A DNA stretch of 64,000 nucleotides from Sternotherus odoratus (Eukaryota > Chordata > Testudines > Kinosternidae). Below, piece by piece: positions 55,406 to 64,000 of the stretch. The DNA lies in the NCBI GenBank assembly GCA_032164245.1, contig JAVMKO010000006.1:2867001-2931000 (forward strand), given 5' to 3'. Under the pieces are notes generated by a model. The model did no database searches and was not told where the DNA came from. It saw nothing but the letters and a program-made list of their open reading frames with translations. Both the position numbers and the translations under genes were made by a program. Positions within the stretch are counted from its first letter, which is position 1. The number at the start of each line of letters is the position of its first letter.

Positions 55406-55555
55406 GTCCCATGTCACAGCTGGGGAACTCTGGCACAGAAAGATGAAGTGACTTGTGTAAGGTTGCATAGGCCGTTTGTGACAGACTTGGGAATTGAACC
55501 AACATTTCCTGGCTCTCCGGCCAGTGTCATAATCACAAGCCCACTGTGCATTATG
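55405..55555 (-). repeat. MIR-type SINE
   Basis: Inverse MIR: cagctggggaactctggcacaga, gaagtgacttgtgtaaggttgc, cttgggaattgaacc and ggccagtgtcataatcacaag. It abuts the truncated 5' end of the Penelope-like element. Confidence 0.7.
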
Positions 55556-55814
55556 GAAAGTATCCCCAAGTATTGATATTCAAATATTTATATTTGTATG
55601 TGTGGTGAAGTCAGGACTATTCGTGGCGGTTTTAAAATCTCAGTGCTGTAAAATGCTAGTTATCAGTCTTTAAATAGTTACAATCTCTTATTTTTTAATA
55701 GTGAAACATTGATCCATAAAAGCTTGGCCTTTTGGTGCTTTTGGAGAAAGAGCTGTGCATATAAACTGCATAACAAAGAACTTGTTTATGGTTAAAATTC
55801 CCTAAAATGACTGC

Positions 55815-56150
55815 TATTGGAATGTTGTGTACACTTCTGGTATCAAGGACTCAAGAAGGATGTTGATAGATTTCAGAGGGTTCAGAGAAGAGCCACAAAA
55901 ATTATTTGAAGATTAGAAAACATACCATATAGCGATAGATTTGAGAAGCTCCAACTATTTGGCTTCACAAGGAGAAGGTTAAGGGGTGACTTGATTGATC
56001 AGTCTATAGGTACCGGTATGAGGAACATAAATTTGTTAACAGAGGGCATTTTAGTCTAGGAAACAAAGGTATAACAAGATCAAATGGCTGGAATTTGAAA
56101 CTAGACAAATTCAGACTAGAAATAAGGTATTCATTTTTAACAGTGAGGGT
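55815..56150 (+). repeat. L3/CR1-type LINE 3' portion
   Basis: Plus-strand LINE: ttcagaggg, ttcagagaagagccacaaaa, gagaagctccaactatttgg, agaaggttaaggggtgacttg, then gctggaatttgaaactagac. Many stops. Confidence 0.7.
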
Positions 56151-56212
56151 GCGAAGGAAAAGAGAAGACAAACTCTACACTGGCCAGGAAGGGGTTAAAG
56201 AGCAGCTGTGGC

Positions 56213-56455
56213 AGTAGTGCTCACACTTTTGTATTGGTGGCCCCTTTCACACAGCAAGCCTATGAGTGCAGCCCCCCGCCCCCCATATAAATTAAAAACA
56301 CATTAATTTTGATATATAATTCCATTATAAATGTTGGAGGTGAAGCAGGGTTTCGGGGTGGAGGCTGACAGCTCACAACCCCCCCCAGGGAATAACCTCG
56401 CAAACCCCTGAGCGGTCCTGACCACCCGTTTGAGATCCTCTGAGCTATGGGCTCA
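56213..56455. mobile_element. hAT-like non-autonomous element
   Basis: Ends cagtagtgctcacacttttg and gtttgagatcctctgagc are imperfect inverted repeats of the CAGTGGTTCTCAAAC type. The interior begins tggtggcccctttcacacagc, as in common amniote hAT copies. No gene. Confidence 0.55.
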
Positions 56456-56584
56456 AACAGCCCTACCCCACTGCACTTGGGTCCATTACTGAGGGGAGCA
56501 AGTGGGTATATTGGGGCCTGCAGAATATCACTATTTAGAAAACAAATAGCCTTCCAGGAGTCCAGCAGCTGGGTAGACCCCCTT

Positions 56585-57255
56585 GTGATGGGCGTCTGCC
56601 CCACACTAGCTCATAAAGGGTTAATAGAACCCTAGGGAGGCTGCACAATCAGGCAACCAACTAGAGAAGACCCTAGGGAGACTGTGCAGGAGACAGCCAA
56701 TTGGAAAGGGGCTGCAACGAGCAGCCAATCTGGGCCAGGCAGGCCCATATAAGAAGAGCTGCAGGGCAGAGCAAGTCAGTCACTCCCTGGAGCTCGTGGG
56801 GGGAGGAGGACTGGCTGCCTTGCAGGCAGAGGGCAGCTAACATCTTGGACAACGCAGTGCTGGGCAGAGTCGGGAGTGAGCGGGAGCTCCTGGCTGACAG
56901 CTGACTTGCTGGAGCCATGAGACACGGGTGGAGAGGCTGCTGGGGCTACGGGCAGGTGGCCCAGGGAATAGACTGGGGGGTTAGAGGGGATGCAGCATGT
57001 GACTGCCACTTAGTGTCCCAGGTTAGTAGGTGGGCCTGGGTCCCCCCTTGCCCCCAACTGCCACCTAGGAAGTGTCTGGACCGTGGACTGTGGTTCCCCC
57101 GGAAGGGAGGAGAAAAGAGTGTGACACAGCTGGAGGACTGTGTCCTGAAGAGGTCACAGTGTTTGTTGGGACAACTCACTTCCTGGAGCAGATGAGACAG
57201 CGGCTACATGTCAACAGGTAAGAGTACACAGGCCATGCCCCAGCGGTGAGTCAAA
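56585..57255 (+). repeat. LTR-like dispersed repeat, copy 2
   Basis: Related to 51178-51560: ggttaatagaaccctagggaggctgcacaa, gagcagccaatctgggcc (CCAAT) and catataagaagagctgcaggg (TATA-like). It continues further 3' than copy 1 (gacacagctggaggactgtg, gcccca). Part of the 5' segment is duplicated (accctagggagactgtgcagg). It may be a solo LTR of an unplaced element. Confidence 0.5.
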
Positions 57256-57259
57256 TCCC

Positions 57260-58300
57260 ATCACACCTCTGGAAAAGCTTTAATTTGAGGAGTATTTCAC
57301 TAAAATGTGGCTAATGTGTCAGTATTTTGCTGTGATCTGTCACTTCTATAACAGAGGAGGACTCCCCAACCTGCTGCAGTTCCACTGCTTAGCACCAGAT
57401 CGCTTTGTACAGATCTTGGCCTTTCTGACAATACTTTGGGATCCCTTCAAGATTGTTTGGGGCAAATGCCTCCCTTGTTCCAGGTTACCCAGTTGCTCCT
57501 CTCAGTAATGGACCCTAGAACTAGCCCTGCCTATGAGGCACATCAGGACTGGAGGAAGGGTCTTAAAGGAGGGAAAGGCCCTCTCAATGGAGAGCAGCCC
57601 TGGGAGGATAATGGAGACACTGGCGAGGACACAGTCTGCTTGGGTGAGCACGGGCAGTCTGAGCCTCCTGACCTTCTGTGATTTGCCCGAGGGCACTGAA
57701 CTGTGTGGCGGCCTGCCGGGTGCTCCTTGCCAGAAAGGTGGCAGGCTGCTGACTTTCATTAGTTATCTTGTTGGCTTTTCTTGCTGCTTTTGGGAGGTCT
57801 GACTATGGATGGCCCAAGTCTCTGAGAGGAAAGTGGGCTAAATCCCCAGCGACTGCTTGAAGACCGCTCACCTTAGGAAACTGGGCCAACCTGCCTGTGC
57901 TATATAGTTTAAAAACACTTCAGCATGAGCATATTTTTGCAATGGCTCTGTAATGGACAGGCTTGCGTGGACTAGCTGTTTTAGGACTAGGTTCATATTT
58001 AAATTTAGTAGTAATTTTGTTTGTCGTATCTGTTTTTATTATGGCAATAAATTATATAGCAAGAAAAATGGATGCTGCCTCTCTAAGAATAGGGTGTGGC
58101 ATAGTGAATGAGCCCTTGCAGGATGGGGTTGGCGTGTGATCGGGGCAGGTGCTGGTGCTACCAGAGGAGGCTGGCCTATGACTGGCCACTGCAGAGGTCT
58201 TGGTCTGCAAGAAGCCTCTCAAGAAAAAAGTTTTGATTCCTAGAATAAACAGTTCTCCTTAGGAAGCTGAATCTTGTGACGGAGGCTGTTTCATATCCAT
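57260..58300. other. No recognised feature
   Basis: Short open frames only; I could not support an exon or repeat. Confidence 0.35.
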
Positions 58301-59222
58301 CTACTTTTGCCAACTTTCTACTTGCTCAAAACAGAGCACCCTTGCCCCATCCTCAGCTCTGCCCCTCTGAGACCCCATACCCTTGCTGAGGCCCCACCTT
58401 CACTCACTCCATGACTGTCCTCCCCCTGTCACTTGCTTTCGTCGTCCTCACTCACTTTCTTATTTTCACCAGGCTGGCTCGGGGGTTGGGATGAGGGCCC
58501 TGGCTTGTGGGTTTGGGCTCTGCGGTGGGGCCAGGGATGAGGGATTTGGGCTGTAGGAGGGGGCTCTGGGCTGGGGCAGATGATTGGGGTGTGGTAGGGG
58601 TGAGGGATCTGGCTAGATGGGCAGGCTCTTGGGTGGGGCTGGAGATGAAGGTTTTGGGGTGTAGGATGGTGCTCCAGGCTGAGGGGTGGAGCTGAGGGGC
58701 TCAGAGTATGGGAGGGGGCTCCAGGCTGAGGTGGGGGTTGGTGTGCAAGAAGAGTGAGGAATCCAGTTGGGGATGCAGACTGGAGTAGGGCTAGTGGGAG
58801 GGAGTGCAGGTTCCAGGCAGCGCTTACTGCAAGCAGCTCTTGGAAGCAACAGCTTGTCCACCCTCCGGCTCCTAAGCGGAGGCCCGGCCAGGTGGCTCTG
58901 CATGCTGCCTTGTCTGCAGATGCCACCCCCACAGCTCTCACTGGCCACAGTTCCTGGCTAATGGGGGCTGGGGAATCCGTGCTGGGGCAGGGGCAGCGTG
59001 TGGAGTTCCCTGACTGCCCCTACATGTAGGAGCTGGGGGGGGGGGGCGCATGCTGCTGCTTCCGGGAGCTCAGTGGAGCAACGGCAAGCAGGGAGCCTTT
59101 CTTAGACCCACTGTGCCACTGATCTGACTTAACAGCCCGATCAGTGGTGCTGACTGGAGCTGCTGGGTCCCTTTTTGACCGGGCATTCCAGTTGAAAACC
59201 AGACACCTGGCAACCCTATATC
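58300..59222. mobile_element. hAT-like non-autonomous element with G-rich tandem core
   Basis: The left end tttgccaactttctacttgc and the right end cagacacctggcaacccta are degenerate inverted repeats of the TAGGGTTGCCA type. The core 58490-58760 is an irregular tandem of roughly 45-60 bp units (gggctctgggctggggcagatgat, ggttttggggtgtagga, gggggctccaggctgagg). No transposase; open frames are by-products. Confidence 0.6.
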
Positions 59223-59224
59223 CA

Positions 59225-60865
59225 TACAGCACAGGATGTGTCAGCCATCACCTGTCTGCATGTTCAGCAGATCAGAGTCTCCTGCTGTGATGTCTCTCTA
59301 GGTAAGACAGCTTATTCCAGTGGAAAATCTCCTGGGCAGGCCTATGTTCTTGGAGCACATAGATATGAACGGTGCTGCACAAAACTCACCAGTGCTGGTT
59401 GGCAGTGATTCTTGGGAACATGATTTTGGTTTCGGTTGAGTGGGTTAATGCCTAGTGAGAAGCTCAACTGAAAGGCTGCAGAATGACAAAGACAGAGACT
59501 TAAAGGCAGAACTTTGCTGATGAGTGCCTCTGCAGGTGGGTGCTGATCCAGACTGGGGACTGGCACCTTCATCTCTGCATCTCTCTCCTGCATCACCGGT
59601 GAGGTAAAGATTTTTGATTATGGATGGGAGTTGAGTTAGGGATAACATTCAAGTTCTATTGCAAGCTAACTGCTGTGGAGATACACCCATAGCGGGCTCC
59701 AATTTTCAGAGATGCTGAGCCCTCACAGCTCCCATTTACTAGGGATGGGATGTTCAAAGTAGCCTAGGGGAGGTTAGGTGACCACCAGTGGTATTTCCAA
59801 AAGTGCCAAAGTAAGTCATGCAATGGGACTTGTGCTCCTAAGTCATGCAGTCGCTTTTGGTATGTGGGTTGGGAAAGAGCTGTGCTGGCTCATTTTAAGA
59901 CCGATTCTTTTTGTTGGATTTTAAATCATCTGTAGGCACCCCTTGTATCATTAGTTCTTCTTTGAACCAGACATCCTCTCTACTTTAGTCTTTCTGGCCT
60001 TATCACTCATTATTTTCAAAGCCTTCCTTCTACTTGCTAGTCAGGGCCTTCCTTTACAACACAGTTACGTTTCCTTAACCAAACTCAAGTGAACTTTAAT
60101 TCCTTAACTTTATATTTATGTTCCACTCCTCAGAGCTGTTGTTTCAGGCTCTCTGCAGGACTCAGGCAGAGACTGCTTTGGTCACACTCCAGTCATGTTT
60201 TCAAGCTTTTCTTTGCAGCCAGAAGGTCCAGACAGTTCAATTTTTTTCTTTTTTGAAATTAAAGATGATTCCGATGTAACCACATGACTCCAGCAGCAGA
60301 GGCCTGGGGCAGAGGACCGTGTGCCTTTGGCTCAATTTAACTTTGAACTAGTTCAGTCTTTGGCAAACTGCGTTAATGACACTTATCTGCTGTCCACTCC
60401 CCCTATTAATAGGGTCCTACTGTACTCTTCAGCACAGGCAGCTATTACATTGTATTGAAGTTACATGGCTTAAATATTTAGTGATATTAACCAGTCCTAA
60501 GGGAAACAAAGTGATTACACCCGGCACAGAAATCATATTAGCTTTACACACCATATGAAATGTACTTAGGAGCAGGGAAGGCAATGTTAACATTGTCAGA
60601 TGGATAGGTTGTTCAGTGATGCTTTCTATTTTTGTCTCCTCATAATGATGAGGGAATTTAATGCAATAGCCCCTTGGAATCTTTAGCCTGTGATAATGCT
60701 TGCTCCGAACACAACACAAATTACTGTTGTTCCCTAGCTGCCCATTATCCACTAGTGAACACTTGAAAACAATTTAAAAATGATTGTTTTAATCTTTCTT
60801 TTTGCATGTGGTTCTGCAAGTCACTTGGATCTTTGGCCAAGATGTTGCCTGTTGAGGTAGTATTA
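59225..60865. other. No recognised gene
   Basis: A MITE-like stretch lies at about 59695-59860 (attttcagagatgctgagccc). The remainder shows nothing recognisable. Confidence 0.35.
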
Positions 60866-60869
60866 TTAG

Positions 60870-61095
60870 TTATTTGTATTGCAGTAGTATGTGGAGGCCC
60901 CAATCAAATTTGGGGTTCCATTTGTGCGAGGTGCAGTACAAACATATTTTGAGAGACAGTCCCTTGCCTAAACAGCTTACTCTCTCTAAGTAGGTAAGAA
61001 GTAGCTCAGACCCCGGGGGGGAAGTGACTGACCACAAATACTCAGCACAACCAGGACTGAAGACTGCTTTTCCAACACCCTGTCCCCTAGGCCAT
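60870..61095 (-). repeat. MIR/CORE-type SINE
   Basis: On the minus strand: the tail ggcaagggactgtctctcaaaa, tttgtactgcacctcgcac and catactactgcaatacaaata, preceded by a degraded body with gtcagtcacttcc. Same family as 23580 and 53455. Confidence 0.55.
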
Positions 61096-61099
61096 GTTG

Positions 61100-62570
61100 C
61101 CTTGTCTACTGAATTTGAGGTCTTATTTCTCTTCAGTTATGACATCAGTGAAAGAGCTTTTCAGTTGTTAGGGAGGGGAGATTTATCTGTCAAACCTGTC
61201 CATGCTATAGCTATATTTAAACTGTGGAACTAATACAAAAATTCCTAATTTTCTGTCTGATCATCGTAAAGTTATTTTAAAAAGGCTTGCATTTCAAATT
61301 TAAGAAGAAAGAGGGAACTTCATTTATTTGAAATAAATGTAGATGCTACTCATTTTAGCCCCAATCTTGCAAACGCTTATGCAGGTGTTTCACTTCAAGT
61401 ACATGAATAATCCGCATAAGTTTCTCCAACTATCCATCCATTTATTATCAGAGAATGTCTCTGCAGCTCAGTTTATTTGACCAAACAGGATTATGTTTTA
61501 TGTACTGTCTCTTATTGCATAAAATTGATTTTCAATTTATCTCACATTTAAAAACAAACAAACATACCATTTTAAATGGACATTTAAAAATAAATTCTAG
61601 ACATTTTCATGGTTGTTATTGTGTGAGATAGGAAAAACAACACAATCTGCAAGCAATTAGTGATCCTTAATAACCATAACAACACCAGTAACTGACAGAG
61701 AAATGAGCCTAAAAGCCATCCCAATACAAAGGTTTGAGCAATTATGATCATCCTGCTAAAATGACAGAACACTTGTTCCATTTTATTAGGAAAAACTCAG
61801 TTCCCTGAGGTTTGTCCCATTAAATTGAGTTTCCTGATTAGCCATGGCCCGTTTAAATGATCTTGCATTTGTATAATTCCTAGATCACATACCCATTGGG
61901 TTTTTCATGCTCCTACTTTGTCTCTTTTATACATACAGGCGCTGGTGCTGGCTGCTGTGACTCCCATTCATAGGTGCCTAACTTGCCCCATGCAATGCAT
62001 AACTTGGAGCCGTGGATTCCACTGTGTGGCAGGGAGTTTGAAGTTAGGAGTTATCATGGTGGACATTGTGATGCGTAAATCCCCCTGTAGATTTAGTCCC
62101 TGGTGCTTAATTGTCAGTTTTTCCTCTGCAACATTATATTCTTGAGGTTCCATGAGCAGTGGTTAAGATTTTTTTTTTTAAAAGTTTTGACATAACCTAA
62201 ACCTTCGGTGAGGGGACAATCCAGAGAGCTGCGACAAATGGCCGTAGAAATGAGACTTCATTGCCATGGCATTAAGAAATCCTTCATGCCAGTGCGTCCT
62301 CATTTGTGAGTTGGCTCAGTAAATATCTGGTATTGTGCTAATATATCACCTTGGGTATTGATCCGTGGACGTGCAGGGCATCTCACTGCCAAGTGACAAG
62401 GTCACTTTCCATCAGGGAGATGACTCTTGGCTCAGACTTCACACAGGTGTACAGGTGGAGTTATGGGCTCGGCAAAGTGATCGGCCTATCAGAAGAAATA
62501 CAGAAAATGCTCTAAAACCAGCTGCTGAATAGTCGGGGGCAGGCTATTGAGAAAGCTGCATGCCACTCGT
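61100..62570. other. No recognised feature
   Basis: AT-rich non-coding sequence without identifiable repeats or exons. Confidence 0.35.
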
Positions 62571-62574
62571 TGGG

Positions 62575-62680
62575 GGTGGTTTAATTATGCCAGTGGGAGT
62601 GCTCTCTCCCACCAGCATAGAGCAGCTACACAGGAGACCTTACAGTGGTACAACTGTGCTGCTGTAAAGTCTGTAGTTTA
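62575..62680. repeat. MITE-like remnant
   Basis: ttaattatgccagtgggagtgctctctcccaccagcatagagcagctacac includes a small hairpin (gggagtgctctctccc) and resembles the MITE remnants at 23050 and 31360. Confidence 0.4.
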
Positions 62681-62682
62681 AG

Positions 62683-62795
62683 AACATCAGAGCATAAGAA
62701 TGGCCCTACTGTGTCAGGCCAAAGGTCCATCTAGCCCAGTATCCTGTCTGCCGACAATGGCCAGTGCCAAGTGCCCCAGAGGGAATGACCAGAAG
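62683..62795 (-). mobile_element. CR1 LINE 3' end, left part of split copy
   Basis: The inverse CR1 3' end (tcaggccaaaggtccatctagcccagta) stops at gggaatgaccagaa and resumes at 63381 with taatcatcaagtgatccatccc. Comparison with the intact run at about 2575 (gggaatgaacagaacaatcatcaag) shows that the two parts were contiguous. Confidence 0.8.
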
Positions 62796-63380
62796 AGGTA
62801 AAACTGGCATTAGAAAAGGTTCAGAGAAGGGCAAATAAAATGATTCAGGGTTTGGAACAGGCCCCATATAAGGAGAGATTAAAGAGGCTAAAGAGGAGAC
62901 TAAGGAAGGATATGATAGAGGTATATAAAATCATGAGTGGTGTGGAGAAAGTGAATAAGGAAAAGTTATTTACTTGTTCCCATCATGAAAGAACTAGGGG
63001 CCATCAAATGAAATTAATGGGCAAAAGGTTTAAAACAAATAAAAGGAAGTTCTTCTTCACACAGCGCATAGTCAAACTGTGGAACTTCTTCCCAGAGGAG
63101 GTTATGAAGGCTAGGACTATAACTGGGTTTAAAAGAGAACTGGATAAATTCATGGAGATTAAGTCCATTAATTGCTTATAGCCAAGATGGGCAAGGAAGG
63201 GTGTCCCTAGCCTCTGTTTGTCAGAGGAGGTGATGGATGACAGGAGAGAGATCACTTAATCATTACCTGTTGGGTTCACTCCCTTCGGGGCACCTGGCAT
63301 TGGCCACTGTTGGTTGACAGTATACAGGGCTGGATGGACCTTTGGTCTGACCCAGTATGGCCATTTTTATGTTCTTATGT
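62796..63380 (+). mobile_element. CR1 LINE 3' portion inserted in another CR1
   Basis: Plus-strand CR1, 5' truncated within ORF2. A 113-codon open frame (62840-63181) is the ORF2 C-terminus ([40 protein letters not shown]). The 3' UTR follows with gacctttggtctgacccagtatgg and the end ttatgttcttatg. It splits the opposite-strand CR1 around it. Confidence 0.88.
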
Positions 63381-64000
63381 AATCATCAAGTGATCCATCC
63401 CTTGTCACCCATTCCCAGCCTCTGGAAAACATCTGTCCATCCTGGCAAATAGCCATTGATGGACCTATTCTCCATGAATTTATCTAGTTTTTTGAAACCT
63501 TGTTATAGTCTTGGCCTTCACAACATCATCTGGCAGACAGTTCCACAGGTTGATTGTGCGTTGCCTGCAGAAATACTTTCCTTTTTTTGTTTTAAACCTG
63601 CTACCTACTAATTTCATTTGGTGACTCCTAGTTCTTGTGTTTGAAGAGAGTAAATAACCCTCCTTAGTTATATTCTCCATACCAGTCATAATTGTATAGA
63701 CCTTTATCATATCCCCACTTAGTCATCCCTTTTCCAAACTGAAAAGTCTTATTAATCTCTCCTCATACGGAAGCCGTTCCATACCCCTAATAATTTTTGT
63801 TGCCCTTTTCTGAACCTTTTCCAATTCCAATATATCTTTTTGGAGACAGGGTGACCACATCTGCACGCAGTATTCAAGGTGTGGGCCCCATCATTGGACC
63901 CCATCATTTTATATGTATAGTTGGGATTGTGTTTTCCCATGTACATTACTTTGCATTTATCAAAATTTAATTTAATCTGCCATTTTGTTGCCCAGTCATC
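63381..64000 (-). mobile_element. CR1 LINE, right part of split copy, runs off the window
   Basis: Continues the minus-strand CR1 from 62795: 3' UTR, then the ORF2 C-terminus (MIKVYTIMTGMENITKEG, KGKYFCRQRTINLWNCLP) with stops and frame changes, and further RT-side sequence to the window edge. Confidence 0.85.

Overview
This is a piece of vertebrate nuclear genome, most likely from a turtle. That assignment is an inference. It rests on the dense mix of CR1 and L3-like LINEs, a Penelope-like element, a Ty3/Gypsy element of the Gmr1 kind, many hAT and Tigger-like DNA elements and MIR/CORE-type SINEs, together with one clear amniote gene. Nothing bacterial is present.

Host genes lie only in the left 26 kb. 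MIS18BP1 (KNL2/M18BP1), which loads CENP-A at centromeres, runs leftward. Three coding exons are visible (5032-5814, 3547-3672, 873-1387) with matching splice phases, and the 3' part lies beyond the left edge. Its promoter is a CpG island at about 6090-7010. About 14 kb to the right, on the + strand, is an F-box/leucine-rich-repeat (FBXL-type) locus at 20466-26276. It has several plausible exons, but an in-frame stop, a frame change and a splice-phase mismatch suggest it is decaying.

The rest is transposable elements, many nested in one another. 7952-9676: Tigger-like palindromic MITEs bracket a very GC-rich inverted minisatellite. 11535-19600: a MIR-type SINE is split by a MITE, which is split by an endogenous retrovirus whose two 805-bp LTRs look identical although its genes are wrecked. 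27936-31345: a CR1 is split by a 1.8-kb hAT element with an exact 8-bp target duplication. 35165-39345: an older LINE is split by a young CR1 with almost complete ORF2. 41189-46858: a complete Ty3/Gypsy retrotransposon in which integrase lies before reverse transcriptase. 53585-55405: a 5'-truncated Penelope-like element with RT and GIY-YIG domains. 62683-64000: a CR1 inserted in another CR1.

The stretches 9680-11530, 19600-20300, 34190-35160, 49245-51170, 51560-53450, 57260-58300, 59225-60865 and 61100-62570 show no gene or confident repeat. The most notable items are the Gmr1-like element with copia-like pol order, the retrovirus with identical LTRs but broken genes, the Tigger/minisatellite palindrome and the decaying FBXL locus.
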